A stretch of DNA of 64,000 bases from Pelotomaculum propionicicum (GCF_004369225.1 NZ_QFFZ01000008.1:1-64000); one strand, 5' to 3'; positions 44,678-53,907 are shown, counted from the first letter of the stretch. Notes: generated from the sequence alone by a model not told the origin. Numbers and translations are program-made.

Positions 44678-44907
44678 GCATCGGGACGCTGCTTTCTCTG
44701 GCTGAGGCGAATGTACCTGTGAGCCAGTTCCAGGTCCTGTTTTATTGAATTGATAGTGGACAATCCAAGGCCTGTTTTGGTCGAGATTTCTTGATCCGAG
44801 ATGCCGTGTTTCCAAGCCCTGATCAGTTTGCCGACGTTGGTGCGGTATTTTCTGGACAGGGTTTTTTCGTCTATTTTATCAGGAAAATAACCGATCACAA
44901 GTACCAC
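44632..44907 (-). CDS. Small helix-turn-helix protein
   Basis: 91 residues with a central helix-turn-helix (LIRAWKHGISDQEISTKTGL then GLSTINSIKQDLELAHRYI) resembling sigma-70 region 4 or LuxR-type domains. It begins at GTG 44907 or, with better spacing from GAGGGG, GTG 44898. It is convergent with csfB and shares 46 bases with it, so transcription of either could interfere with the other. Target unknown. Confidence 0.6.
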   Translation of the reverse strand: MVLVIGYFPDKIDEKTLSRKYRTNVGKLIRAWKHGISDQEISTKTGLGLSTINSIKQDLELAHRYIRLSQRKQRPDAHALNPAQIFFSPDI

Positions 44908-45085
44908 CCCTCTTTTTTAAAAAGTTCATTTTTGATATTTTAGCCCGGTTTAGTTCATCTATAAGATTAAACTGCTGGTAAAATTGCAGGGTATACTTGG
45001 AAACAGCTCTTCTGTTATGATAAAATTAAGTTTCAGTAAAAGCTGTATTTTTTTAAAATTATTGCAAGCGGAGGTTTTTATTTTT

Positions 45086-46525
45086 TTGCGCAGGAGGCAG
45101 GACAGGGCGCCCCTTTTTGAAGCCCTGGTAAGACACAACGCTAAGAACCCGGCTGGTTTTCATATCCCCGGCCACAGGCAGGGCCAGGCTCTCCCGCCAG
45201 AGCTTGGAGAGCGGGCAATTTTTGCTTTTGACCTGACTGAACTGCCGGGACTGGACGACCTGCACAACCCACATGGGCCCATAGCCGAGTCCCAGGCACT
45301 GGCGGCGGAAATCTATGGCGCCGACAGGAGTTTCTTTCTTGTCAACGGCACTTCTGTCGGCATCCAGGCACTGCTGACCGCGCAGGCAGGGAACAGGGAA
45401 GTGATCGTGCCCAGAAACGTCCACCGCTCGGTGCTGGGCGGCCTGGTTATTGCCGGCGCCGACCCTGTGTATGTTTTGCCGGAAATCATGCCTGGTTTTG
45501 AAGTTGACTGCGGCGTGCCGCCCCTGAGGATCCGCCAGGCGCTGGAGGGTCACCCGGGCGCGGCCGCGGTCCTGGCGGTGTGTCCCAACTTTTACGGTGT
45601 GCTGTGTGACCTGGACGGGCAGGCCTCTGCCGCGCATGAGGCGGACAAGCCGGTTTTAGTGGACGAAGCGCACGGCGCCCACCTGCGGTTTCACCCCGGT
45701 TTGCCGGAAGATGCCATGGCGGCTGGCGCGGACGCCGCCGTCCAGAGCACTCATAAACTGGGGGGCTCGCTGGGCCAAAGCTCCATCCTGCATTTAAAAG
45801 GTGAAATTGTGGACAGTGACGCGGTCGCCGCGGCTTTGCGGCTGCTGCAGACCACCAGCCCTTCCTACCTCCTGATGGTTTCCCTGGACCTGGCCAGGCG
45901 GCAGTTGGCCGTACAGGGCGAATACCTTCTTGATAAAACTCTGGCGCTTTCCCGCTATACCCGCGAGCGGCTTGCCGGGATTAAAGGCCTGCGTGTGCTG
46001 ACTGAAGAAAACTTGCCGGAAGGCTTTTTAAGGCTGGATCCCACCAAGCTGGTTATTTCAGTGCGGGGGCTGGGCCTGACCGGCTTTCAGGTCAGCGGGC
46101 TGCTGGCCCGGCGCTATCATGTTTTTGTGGAAATGGCGGACGCCTGCAATATAGTAGCTTTTGTTTCAATCGGCTCAACCAGGGAAGAGTGTGACGCGCT
46201 GGCAAGTGCTCTGGAAGATATCGCAGCCAGGGATAAGCTCCCCGCCGCGGCGGTATTGCCTGGCGCCCCGGCGGGTTTCAAAAAAAGGATGAAGCCCCGG
46301 GAAGCCTGGTTTGCCAGGTCGCGGCAGGTGCCCCTGGCTGAAGCCAGGGGAAGGATCAGCGCTGAAACGGTGGCAGTTTACCCGCCCGGTATTCCCGCTG
46401 TTAACCCGGGCGAAGAAATAACGGCGGAAATTCATGAATACCTGACACTGGTCAGCAGGATGAGGCTGCCCTGCCAGGGGATGTCCGATCCGGCATTAAA
46501 AAGTATAAAAATTGTGATAGAATAG
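45086..46525 (+). CDS. Orn/Lys/Arg decarboxylase-family PLP enzyme (YaaO-like)
   Basis: About 479 residues. FHIPGHRQGQALPPELGE opens the fold, FFLVNGTSVGIQALLTA and LVDEAHGAHLRFHP follow, and STHKLGGSLGQSS contains the Lys that binds PLP (near 220). A C-terminal domain begins near ARSRQVPLAEARGRISAETV. Family members decarboxylate arginine or lysine for polyamine synthesis. Bacillus has the same gene (yaaO) directly before tmk. I place the start at TTG 45086 after GCGGAGG; the frame is open further upstream, but that part does not resemble the family. Confidence 0.88.
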   Translation: MRRRQDRAPLFEALVRHNAKNPAGFHIPGHRQGQALPPELGERAIFAFDLTELPGLDDLHNPHGPIAESQALAAEIYGADRSFFLVNGTSVGIQALLTAQAGNREVIVPRNVHRSVLGGLVIAGADPVYVLPEIMPGFEVDCGVPPLRIRQALEGHPGAAAVLAVCPNFYGVLCDLDGQASAAHEADKPVLVDEAHGAHLRFHPGLPEDAMAAGADAAVQSTHKLGGSLGQSSILHLKGEIVDSDAVAAALRLLQTTSPSYLLMVSLDLARRQLAVQGEYLLDKTLALSRYTRERLAGIKGLRVLTEENLPEGFLRLDPTKLVISVRGLGLTGFQVSGLLARRYHVFVEMADACNIVAFVSIGSTREECDALASALEDIAARDKLPAAAVLPGAPAGFKKRMKPREAWFARSRQVPLAEARGRISAETVAVYPPGIPAVNPGEEITAEIHEYLTLVSRMRLPCQGMSDPALKSIKIVIE

Positions 46526-46536
46526 GACGTAGGTTG

Positions 46537-47187
46537 ATGAAAGGGAAGTTTATCGTCTTTGAAGGTATCGACGGGTCAGGCAAGACCACTCAGCTTAACC
46601 TTCTGGCAGATGATTTGAGAAGCCGCGGCTTCGCAGTGTTAAATACCAGGGAGCCGGGCGGCACCAGGGTGGGAGAATTAATCAGGGAAATCCTGCTCGA
46701 CCCGGCATACGGCGAGCTGGTTCCCAGGGCTGAAGCCTTGCTTTACGCGGCTGCCAGGGCCCAGCATGTAGCCCAGGTAATTTTACCCGCGCTGCGTGAG
46801 GGCAGGATTGTGCTCTGTGACCGGTTTCTGGACTCAAGCCTGGCCTACCAGGGATTCGGGCGGGGCATTGAGGTAGGGCTGCTGGAGCGGATCAATGAAC
46901 CGGCGACGGATGGCCTGGCGCCGGATTTGACGATTATCCTAGATTCCGGGATTGAGGACGGTATGGACCGGATCAGCCTGTCAGGGCGGGACGCTGACCG
47001 GATTGAACGGGAAGCGCGCGCGTTTCACCGGAAAGTCCGCTCGGGTTACCTGGAACTGGCCGCAAGGGATCCGTCCCGCTACAGTGTGGTCAACGCCAAC
47101 AGGCCGGTTGGACAAGTTTACGCGGATGTTCTGAGGGCAGTGGAGGAAATTTTAAATGCTTCTCCTGAAAAAGGCAGCGGGACATAA
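46537..47187 (+). CDS. tmk: Thymidylate kinase
   Basis: 216 residues. The P-loop FEGIDGSGKTTQLN (8-21), the DR(F/Y) motif CDRFLDSSLAYQG (near 92) and the lid DRISLSGRDADRIERE (Arg-rich) are typical of dTMP kinase, which makes dTDP for DNA synthesis. ATG 46537 is preferred over TTG 46534. Its last 32 bases overlap the start of holB, a coupling also seen in other Firmicutes. Confidence 0.96.
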   Translation: MKGKFIVFEGIDGSGKTTQLNLLADDLRSRGFAVLNTREPGGTRVGELIREILLDPAYGELVPRAEALLYAAARAQHVAQVILPALREGRIVLCDRFLDSSLAYQGFGRGIEVGLLERINEPATDGLAPDLTIILDSGIEDGMDRISLSGRDADRIEREARAFHRKVRSGYLELAARDPSRYSVVNANRPVGQVYADVLRAVEEILNASPEKGSGT

Positions 47188-48181
47188 ACAAGTTGTAAGA
47201 ATGCTCAGGAATACCGTCTCCCAGGGGCGGGTGGCGCATGCCTATCTTTTTGCCGGTCCCGAGGGAGTCGGCAAGGAGACAGTCGCCCTTTCCTTTGCCC
47301 GGGCCTTGCTCTGCTCCAGTTCCGCCGACGGGGACGCCTGCGGTGTTTGCCGGTCGTGCCGCCAGGTGCGAAGCGGCAATCATCCCGACTTTTATGCCTT
47401 GGGCCCGGACGGCGCATCGATTAAAATCGAACAAATCAGGGACATTCAGCGCAAGGTGCCTTACCGTTCTTACCAGGGCGGCCGCAAGATTTTTTTAATC
47501 CGGCAGGCCGAAACCATGACCGGCCAGGCGTCCAACTGCCTGTTGAAAACCCTGGAGGAGCCCCCGCCGGATACTGTGTTCATTCTGATTACCGCAAGGC
47601 CCCAGCTTCTTCCCCCGACAATTCTTTCACGCTGCCAGCAGGTTTTTTTTAAAAACATCCCGTTGCCGGAATTAGTTGAGGGTCTGGTTAGGCTGCACGG
47701 TATGGCTGAAGAAGACGCGCTGCTGCCCGCAGCCCTCTCCGGCGGAAGTATGGGCAAAGCTTTGGCTTACACATCCGGGTCTTACCAGGAGAAGAGGCAG
47801 GCGGTTTACAAGTTGCTGCAGGCACTGAGTGAAGCGGGACCCTGTGAGGCTCTGGAAATGGCTGAAAAGGCCGCGGAAAGCAGGGAGAGCGCTTATTTTA
47901 CCCTGGAAATACTATCCTGCTGGTACCGCGACCTGATGGTGTACAGGGAAACTGGCGAAGCCGGACTGTTGTTCAACCATGACCATACCGCGCTGATCAA
48001 AAGCGAATCGGAACGATTTGAGACCCCCGCTCTTTTGGAAATAATAGAGAGTATAGAATCCGCCAAAGGCAAGGCAGAGACCAACATAAACACCAGGCTG
48101 ATCCTGGAGGCCTTGTTTTTGAAGCTGGCCGGGTTTGCTTATAACTACAAAAAATTACCGGGAACACTGAATTATACTTAA
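47156..48181 (+). CDS. holB: DNA polymerase III delta' subunit
   Basis: 341 residues of the clamp-loader family. YLFAGPEGVGKETVALSFAR is a P-loop region, CGVCRSCRQV is part of the zinc site, then IFLIRQAETMTGQASNCLLK and LSRCQQVFF. It forms the clamp loader with DnaX and delta. The start ATG is within the tmk gene behind GTGGAGG. A PSP1-domain gene follows 28 bases later. Confidence 0.93.
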   Translation: MLLLKKAAGHKQVVRMLRNTVSQGRVAHAYLFAGPEGVGKETVALSFARALLCSSSADGDACGVCRSCRQVRSGNHPDFYALGPDGASIKIEQIRDIQRKVPYRSYQGGRKIFLIRQAETMTGQASNCLLKTLEEPPPDTVFILITARPQLLPPTILSRCQQVFFKNIPLPELVEGLVRLHGMAEEDALLPAALSGGSMGKALAYTSGSYQEKRQAVYKLLQALSEAGPCEALEMAEKAAESRESAYFTLEILSCWYRDLMVYRETGEAGLLFNHDHTALIKSESERFETPALLEIIESIESAKGKAETNINTRLILEALFLKLAGFAYNYKKLPGTLNYT

Positions 48182-48209
48182 GAACATGATCTGCACCAGG
48201 GAGGGATGA

Positions 48210-49088
48210 ATGCCGGTGGAAATAACAGTTGTTGGAGTACGCTTTAAAAAAGCAGGAAAAATTTATTATTTTGACCCCGGCGAAAACTCGCTGGCGCCCG
48301 GCGACGGCGCCATAGTGGAAACCGCCAGGGGAGTTGAGTACGGGCAGGTGGTTGCCGGCCCTCTTAAAGTTAGAGAAAATGAAGTGGTGGCGCCGCTTAA
48401 AAAGGTAATCCGGAAGGCCACGGAACAGGATCAGGAACAGCTTTTGCTCAACAGGGAAAAGGAGAGCAGGGCTTTTCAGGTAGGTTTGGAAAAAATCGCG
48501 GACCATAACCTGCCCATGAAACTTGTGGGGGTTGAACAAACCTTCGACGCCAATAAAATTATTTTTTACTTTACAGCTGACGGGCGCATTGATTTCCGGG
48601 AGTTGGTCAAGGACCTGGCTTCCGTCTTCAGGACCCGCATTGAACTGAGGCAGATCGGGGTACGGGATGAGGCCAAGATGATCGGTGGACTGGGCTGCTG
48701 CGGCAGGGTTCTCTGCTGTTCCACCTGGCTGTCGGATTTCGCTTCAGTTTCCATACGCATGGCCAAGGATCAAAACCTGTCCCTCAACCCGACCAAGATT
48801 TCAGGTATATGCGGCAGGCTGATGTGCTGCCTCAAGTACGAAAACGAGTCTTACGAACAGGCCAAAGAAGATTTTCCGGAGATCGGCAGCCTGGTAGTGG
48901 CGCCTGACGGGGAAGGAAAGGTTGTGGCCATCAATATTTTTAAAAACAGCCTTAGCGTTGAATTAAAAGAGAGTAAGATCGTAAAGGAATATCTCTGTGA
49001 GGATATAACACTGAAAGAAGGCCAGGCCAGGAACTGCAGGGGCTGTAAGAAAGAGCCCGCTGAGCAGGCCGGCGAGGAGACCGTTTAA
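48210..49088 (+). CDS. yaaT: PSP1-domain regulatory protein YaaT
   Basis: 292 residues. The PSP1 domain (VKDLASVFRTRIELRQIGVR) is followed by the Cys-rich CGRVLCCSTW and ICGRLMCCLKYE. In Bacillus YaaT, YlbF and YmcA form a complex that tunes RNase Y, sporulation and competence, and its Cys pairs bind iron-sulfur clusters. The C-terminus has two further Cys (NCRGCKKEP). It ends on TAATG, coupling to yabA. Confidence 0.94.
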   Translation: MPVEITVVGVRFKKAGKIYYFDPGENSLAPGDGAIVETARGVEYGQVVAGPLKVRENEVVAPLKKVIRKATEQDQEQLLLNREKESRAFQVGLEKIADHNLPMKLVGVEQTFDANKIIFYFTADGRIDFRELVKDLASVFRTRIELRQIGVRDEAKMIGGLGCCGRVLCCSTWLSDFASVSIRMAKDQNLSLNPTKISGICGRLMCCLKYENESYEQAKEDFPEIGSLVVAPDGEGKVVAINIFKNSLSVELKESKIVKEYLCEDITLKEGQARNCRGCKKEPAEQAGEETV

Positions 49089-49420
49089 TGCAATCATTGT
49101 TCAAATTGACCAGGGAAATGGAACTAAAACTGCATGCTCTCCTGGCTGAGGTACAGGAGTTGAAGAATAAAGCGCAGGAACTGGAAGAAGAAAACTCCCG
49201 GCTCAGAAAGGACCTGGCCGCTCTTTACCGCGAGGGCTTAGGCGGCGACGGAGCAGATTCGGGAGTCCCCCATAAAGGCTTTTTTAACCTGCTTGGTCTG
49301 TACGACCATAATTTTCATATCTGCAACGCTTATTTTGGCCGCAAGCGCTCAGGCGATTGTCTTTTCTGCATGGCCTTCCTGAGAAAAGAGCAAGAACCGC
49401 AATTGGGCAGTGGGACGTGA
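49088..49420 (+). CDS. yabA: Replication initiation control protein YabA, C-terminus altered by a repeat
   Basis: 110 residues. A coiled-coil N-terminus (MELKLHALLAEVQELKNKAQ) tetramerises, and the C-terminal zinc site is FHICNAYFGRKRSGDCLFCM, as in YabA, which binds DnaA and the sliding clamp. The last residues (PQLGSGT) and the TGA come from the GTGGGACGTGA repeat that begins here, so the natural end has been replaced. The functional zinc region is intact. Confidence 0.88.
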   Translation: MQSLFKLTREMELKLHALLAEVQELKNKAQELEEENSRLRKDLAALYREGLGGDGADSGVPHKGFFNLLGLYDHNFHICNAYFGRKRSGDCLFCMAFLRKEQEPQLGSGT

Positions 49421-49738
49421 GATTTGGGAAGTGAGAAATGAGACGTGAGATGTGAGGCCTGGGTATTCCTCTTGGGTCTTTAAGTGCAACAATAGGCACA
49501 CAATAATTGTAGGTGCGAATTATTTGGGTAGTGGGACGTGAGAAGTGAGAAGTGGGACTGCATGATAGCATCAAGGGTCAAAGACCATAAGACATATAGG
49601 TATCACCTGCAATTTCAGTAGTTATATGTTGGACGGTTTTAACCCTAAAGGATAACTTTATCTCACGTCTCACGTCCCAAGCCTCACGACCCAACAGGAA
49701 TGCAGGATATACCCACGTCCCACGGCTCACGGCCCACC
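49408..49738. repeat. GTGGGACGTGAGA hairpin repeat
   Basis: The left part holds degenerate units around 49410 (GTGGGACGTGAGA), 49441 and 49530-49555; the right part holds complements TCTCACGTCTCACGTCCCA (49660-49678) and CCACGTCCCACGGCTCACGG (49713-49732). The middle (49562-49650) is not repetitive and contains no gene. It fills the 343 bases between yabA and rsmI and overlaps the yabA stop. Confidence 0.75.
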
Positions 49739-49763
49739 TCCCCAAATGTGAGGTGACAAACCT

Positions 49764-50624
49764 TTGACTGAAGCCAAAAATGGTGTGCTTTACTTATGCG
49801 CCACACCTATCGGCAACCTGGAGGATATAACTCTCCGCGCGTTAAGAGTGCTGCGGGAAGCCGACTTGATCGCCGCGGAGGATACCCGCCACACCCGTAA
49901 ACTGCTCAGCCATTACCAGATTCATACACCGCTTACCAGTTACCACCGGCACAACCGGAAAAAGAAGGGTGACTACCTGCTTGAGCTGCTTGCCGGCGGC
50001 AAAAGTATTGCCCTGGTGTCAGACGCCGGAATGCCCGGGGTTTCCGACCCCGGATCGGAACTGGTGTCAGGGGCTATAGAGCAAGGGTGTGATGTGATTC
50101 CAGTTCCCGGCCCCAGCGCCGGCATAACCGCCCTGGTGATTTCGGGCCTTCCCACAGAGCAGTTTGTTTTCACCGGCTTTCTGCCCGCAGCTAAAAAAGC
50201 ACGGCGGGAAAAATTAGAGGAACTCCGCCGTCAAAGGGGGACACTGATCTTCTATGAAGCGCCGCACCGCCTCAGGGAAACACTGGAGGAGCTTATTGCG
50301 TCGCTTGGCAACCGCCGGGCTGCTGCTGCCAGGGAATTAACCAAACGGCATGAAGAAGTTATCAGGGGCTTTCTAACTGACATGGCGGAACATTTTAAGT
50401 CAAACGAACCCAGAGGGGAATTTACTCTGGTGGTGGCCGGGGCCACAGGTGAAGAGCGGAATTTGGAAGATGAAGCAATTTGCCCCGGGCTCAGCGTGCC
50501 TGATCACGTATTTGCCCTGGAAGCCGCGGGCATGGCCCGCAAGGAAGCGATTCGCGAGGTCGCACAGCTGCGGGGTCTGCCGAAGCGAGAGGTTTACCGG
50601 GCGGTACTTGATGAAAGAAGTTAA
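49764..50624 (+). CDS. rsmI: 16S rRNA (cytidine1402-2'-O)-methyltransferase
   Basis: 286 residues of the tetrapyrrole-methylase fold used by RsmI: LYLCATPIGNLEDITLRALR (9-28), IAAEDTRHTRKLLSHYQI, VSDAGMPGVSDPG (SAM pocket) and PVPGPSAGITALVISGLPTE. The start is TTG behind GAGGTG. It is complete, including the helical C-terminal part (VPDHVFALEAAGMARKEAIR). It methylates the ribosomal decoding centre. Confidence 0.94.
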   Translation: MTEAKNGVLYLCATPIGNLEDITLRALRVLREADLIAAEDTRHTRKLLSHYQIHTPLTSYHRHNRKKKGDYLLELLAGGKSIALVSDAGMPGVSDPGSELVSGAIEQGCDVIPVPGPSAGITALVISGLPTEQFVFTGFLPAAKKARREKLEELRRQRGTLIFYEAPHRLRETLEELIASLGNRRAAAARELTKRHEEVIRGFLTDMAEHFKSNEPRGEFTLVVAGATGEERNLEDEAICPGLSVPDHVFALEAAGMARKEAIREVAQLRGLPKREVYRAVLDERS

Positions 50625-50631
50625 ATAAGCG

Positions 50632-50662
50632 CAAAAAAAAAGAGAGACAGGAAGTCTCTCTC
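50632..50662 (-). terminator. Terminator of abrB
   Basis: On the minus strand GAGAGAC pairs with GTCTCTC and is followed by nine T. It is convergent with rsmI. Confidence 0.88.
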
Positions 50663-50675
50663 ATCTATTAGTCAG

Positions 50676-50930
50676 TTACATTGCTTTGGCGTTTTCAAAC
50701 ATAGCCGTGGCACATTCACGGCAGACCATTTTATTCTTGTAGTGTTGGACGTCGGATGCATTGCCGCAGAAAACACAGGCGGGCTCATATTTTTTGAGGA
50801 TGATCTTTTCCGCATCAACATAAATTTCAAGAGCGTCTTTTTCGTCGATGCCTAAAGTCCGCCTGAGTTCGATAGGGATAACTACCCTGCCGAGTTCGTC
50901 CACTTTTCTGACGATACCAGTTGATTTCAT
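50676..50930 (-). CDS. abrB: AbrB/SpoVT-family transition-state regulator with zinc ribbon
   Basis: 84 residues. The N-terminal swapped-hairpin DNA-binding domain MKSTGIVRKVDELGRVVIPI then ELRRTLGIDEKDALEIYVD is near identical in form to Bacillus AbrB. The C-terminal part has CVFC...CREC (52-75), a short zinc-ribbon form common in clostridia. It represses sporulation and stationary-phase genes. Located beside metG, as in Bacillus. Confidence 0.92.
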   Translation of the reverse strand: MKSTGIVRKVDELGRVVIPIELRRTLGIDEKDALEIYVDAEKIILKKYEPACVFCGNASDVQHYKNKMVCRECATAMFENAKAM

Positions 50931-50987
50931 ATTCTATCCCTCCCTTGTGACAAATTTCGACAAGAAAATAATATTTTTTGCAAGTAA

Positions 50988-51016
50988 ATGGTACCAGCGA
51001 TTCCATTAAAAGTCAA
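50988..51016 (-). promoter_or_regulatory. Promoter of abrB
   Basis: On the minus strand TTGACT, 17 bases, TACCAT. It is divergent from the metG promoter 48 bases away. Confidence 0.65.
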
Positions 51017-51063
51017 GTAGTTTTTGTAAAAATCTACAATAATTTTGTGCGTTATCCAGAAAC

Positions 51064-51092
51064 TTGACAAAAATAGGACCTTCATTTAGAAT
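51064..51092 (+). promoter_or_regulatory. Promoter of the metG T-box transcript
   Basis: TTGACA, 17 bases, TAGAAT. The predicted start is near 51099, about 20 bases before the T-box leader structures begin. Confidence 0.82.
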
Positions 51093-51119
51093 CAGGTTAT
51101 TGATTGTTAAAATGTGTTT

Positions 51120-51402
51120 AAATGGCGATGAAGAGGAAGAGTAAGCCGGATGATTACCCGGACAGAGAGCGGGGACAAGGTGGAAGCCCGCCGGGGAAAG
51201 CAGGCTGAACATGGCCTTCGAGCCGCGTGGCTGAAATATCAGTAAGCCGCGCCGGGTTTAGCGCCGTTACCAGGCTAGGGTATCGGGAGCAGTTCCCCGT
51301 GCCTGATGAGGCCCGATCCGTTATGGGGTCGGGTGAAAAAGGGTGGTACCGCGAGGAGTTAAACTTCGCCCCTGTTCAAACAGAGGCGGAGTTTTTATTT
51401 TC
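51120..51402 (+). promoter_or_regulatory. T-box riboswitch controlling metG
   Basis: The T-box sequence AGGGTGGTACCGCG (51340-51353) is a perfect match to the antiterminator core. It is followed by the terminator stem AACTTCGCCCC / GAGGCGGAGTT with TTTTTATTTT (51360-51402). Upstream lies a stem I region; the AUG in GAACATGGCC (51207-51216) is the likely specifier for methionine. Uncharged tRNA-Met would stabilise the antiterminator and turn on metG. Confidence 0.9.
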
Positions 51403-51433
51403 GATTAATTTCTTTAAGAAAGGGCGATCAAAC

Positions 51434-52981
51434 ATGAGCAAAGGAACATTTTACATCACTACACCGATTTATTACCCAAGCGACAACCTGCATATCGGGC
51501 ACGCTTACACCACCGTGGCGGCAGACGCCATGGCCCGCTTCAAAAAGCTGACAGGTTTCGATACCCGCTTTCTCACCGGTTCGGATGAACATGGACAGAA
51601 GATTGAAAGGGCGGCCAAAGCCAAGGGAGAGTCTCCCAAGGAGTATGTGGATAAAATCGTTGCAGGTTTTCAGCATCTCTGGCAACAATTGGAGGTGGAC
51701 TATAACGATTTTATCCGTACCACTGAACCCCGCCACCAGGAGGTGGTATCTAAGCTTTTTGAGAAACTGTATGACCAGGGTGACATTTATAATGCCAGCT
51801 ATGAGGGCTGGTACTGCACACCCTGTGAAGCTTTTTGGGCCGAAAGCAGGCTGGAAGAAGGCAATTGCCCGGACTGCGGGCGGCCGGTGGAACTGCTGCA
51901 GGAAGAAAGCTACTTTTTTAAAATGTCAAAATACGCGGACCGCCTGTTAAAACATATTGAAGAGCATCCGGAGTTCATCCAGCCTGTTTCCCGGCGCAAC
52001 GAGATGGTCAGTTTCATTAAAAGCGGCCTGGAGGACCTTTGTGTTTCCAGGACGACTTTCAACTGGGGTATTCCAGTGCCCTTTAATCCCAAGCACGTAA
52101 TCTATGTCTGGGTGGATGCCCTTACCAACTATATCTCGGCCCTGGGCTACGGCACGGAAGATGACAGTCTCTTTAAAAAATACTGGCCTGCGGATGTGCA
52201 CCTGATGGGCAAGGACATCGTACGCTTCCACAGTATTATCTGGCCTATGCTGTTAATGGCCGCGGGCTTGGATCTGCCGAAGCGGGTGGTAGGTCATGGC
52301 TGGCTTCTTTTAGACAGCGGCAAAATGTCCAAATCCAAGGGTAATGTGATCGACCCGCTGGCGCTCATTGATAAATACGGTGTGGATGCCATCCGCTATT
52401 ACCTGCTCCGGGAACTGCCTTTCGGGTCAGATGGCTATTACAGCGAGGAAGCACTGATAGAAAGGATCAATAAAGACCTGGCCAATGACTTTGGCAATCT
52501 GGTAAGCCGTTCCATAGCCATGGTGGAAAAATACTGCAAGGGCACAGTAGAACCTCCGGGAGCGCCTGAAGGGCCTGACCGGGAACTTATCGATCTGGCT
52601 GAGGATACACCTGCCGTTGTAGAAGAATGGATGGATAAAATGGACCTCTCCAATGCTCTGTCTGCGATCTGGCGCCTGGTAGGGCGGGCCAACAAATATG
52701 TTGACGAGTCCGCGCCGTGGGGGCTGGCCAAGGACCCCGCCAAGCGGGAGAGGCTGACCACGGTTATGTATAACCTGGCAGAGAGCCTGAGGTTTATTAC
52801 CGTTATGGCCGCGCCCTTTATGCCCAAACTGCCGGCCAGGGTCTGGGCCCAGCTGGGCCTGGAGGACCGCCCCGACCTGCAGACCTGGGAATCTCTGAGT
52901 TGGGGCAAACTGCCCGCCGGCACCGTCGTCAAACGCGGCGAGGCCCTGTTCCCGAGAATAGATACTGCGGGTAAGAAGTAA
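51434..52981 (+). CDS. metG: Methionine-tRNA ligase, short form
   Basis: 515 residues of class I synthetase: HIGHAYTT near residue 20, the zinc knuckle CTPCEAFW...CPDCG (about 127-147), KMSKSKGNV near 300, and an anticodon-binding helical domain after about 370. Many MetRS have a C-terminal EMAP-like tRNA-binding/dimerisation domain of about 100 residues; it is absent here. The reading frame is open back through the T-box to 51227, but the correct start is ATG 51434, after the leader terminator. A GACAGGATT repeat begins at the stop codon. Confidence 0.95.
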   Translation: MSKGTFYITTPIYYPSDNLHIGHAYTTVAADAMARFKKLTGFDTRFLTGSDEHGQKIERAAKAKGESPKEYVDKIVAGFQHLWQQLEVDYNDFIRTTEPRHQEVVSKLFEKLYDQGDIYNASYEGWYCTPCEAFWAESRLEEGNCPDCGRPVELLQEESYFFKMSKYADRLLKHIEEHPEFIQPVSRRNEMVSFIKSGLEDLCVSRTTFNWGIPVPFNPKHVIYVWVDALTNYISALGYGTEDDSLFKKYWPADVHLMGKDIVRFHSIIWPMLLMAAGLDLPKRVVGHGWLLLDSGKMSKSKGNVIDPLALIDKYGVDAIRYYLLRELPFGSDGYYSEEALIERINKDLANDFGNLVSRSIAMVEKYCKGTVEPPGAPEGPDRELIDLAEDTPAVVEEWMDKMDLSNALSAIWRLVGRANKYVDESAPWGLAKDPAKRERLTTVMYNLAESLRFITVMAAPFMPKLPARVWAQLGLEDRPDLQTWESLSWGKLPAGTVVKRGEALFPRIDTAGKK

Positions 52982-53110
52982 AACAAATTGACAGGATTTA
53001 CGGGATTAAATGGATTTACAGGATTTTTTAATAATTATTATAGAAGTTAAAAATAATAATAAATCCTGTTAATCGGTTTTTGAATCCTGTTAATCCTGTC
53101 TGGTTGTTTT
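52982..53110. repeat. GACAGGATT hairpin repeat, copy 3
   Basis: It starts AACAAATTGACAGGATTTAC and ends AATCCTGTCTGGTTGTTTT; it is the shortest copy with a small central part. It abuts the metG stop codon and leaves 26 bases before tatD. Confidence 0.85.
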
Positions 53111-53136
53111 AAAATTTCAAAAGGGAAAGGTGTAAT

Positions 53137-53907
53137 ATGATTCTGTTTGACACGCATGCCCACCTTGACGATGAAGCTTATGACCAGGACAGGGATGAGA
53201 TGATCCAGCGTGCCAGGCAAGCTGGCGTAAAACATATAGTAAATGTGGGCTTTAACTTTGAGTCGGCTTACAGCTCAATTAAGCTGGCTGAAAAATACGA
53301 CTTGATTTACGCGGCAGTGGGGTTTCATCCCCATAATGCCACTGAGGCCGCTACCGGTTACCTGCAAGAACTTGAAGAATTGGCTGCTCACCCAAAGGTA
53401 GTGGCGCTGGGTGAAATGGGCCTGGATTATTACCGTGATTTATCGCCCCGCCCGGTGCAGCAGAGAGTGTTCAGGGAACAGCTGTCTCTGGCTAAAAAGG
53501 TGGGGAAGCCTGTGATTATTCATGACCGTGAGGCCCATGGCGATCTCATGGACATCTTGCGCCAGGAAGGTTTGGGGTCTGCCGGAGGGGTTATGCACTG
53601 TTATTCCGGCAGTTGGGAGATGGCCAGGGAATGCCTGGCGATGGGGTTTTATATTTCAATCGCGGGGCCAGTCACTTTTCCCAAGGCCCCCAGGTTAAAA
53701 GACGTGGCTGCCCGGGTTCCGGCAGACCGCCTGCTGGTTGAGACCGACGCCCCTTATCTGACTCCCGTGCCGCACCGGGGCAAGAGAAATGAGCCGGCCT
53801 ATGTTTTTTATACAGCTGAAGAAGTCGCCGGGCTCAGGGGTATGGAAACTGAAGATTTAGCACAGATGTGTGCTGAAAACGGCAGGAGATTATTCCGAAT
53901 TGCTTGA
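53137..53907 (+). CDS. tatD: TatD-family DNase/metal-dependent hydrolase
   Basis: 256 residues with the metal-binding residues of the family: FDTHAHLDDEAYD (4-16), GEMGLDYYRD, PVIIHDREAH, MHCYSG and ETDAPYLTP. These form a TIM-barrel dinuclear site that acts as a 3'-5' exonuclease. It corresponds to yabD, next to metS in Bacillus. The ATG start has AAAGGG upstream. The cobO frame begins near its end. Confidence 0.94.
   Translation: MILFDTHAHLDDEAYDQDRDEMIQRARQAGVKHIVNVGFNFESAYSSIKLAEKYDLIYAAVGFHPHNATEAATGYLQELEELAAHPKVVALGEMGLDYYRDLSPRPVQQRVFREQLSLAKKVGKPVIIHDREAHGDLMDILRQEGLGSAGGVMHCYSGSWEMARECLAMGFYISIAGPVTFPKAPRLKDVAARVPADRLLVETDAPYLTPVPHRGKRNEPAYVFYTAEEVAGLRGMETEDLAQMCAENGRRLFRIA

Noticed and set aside
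45059-45637. 192-residue minus-strand frame opposite the decarboxylase
   Set aside because: Antisense shadow of a strongly conserved PLP enzyme, without family features of its own.
51227-51433. Extension of metG upstream to 51227
   Set aside because: The open frame runs through the T-box core and its terminator; the ATG at 51434 starts the conserved protein.
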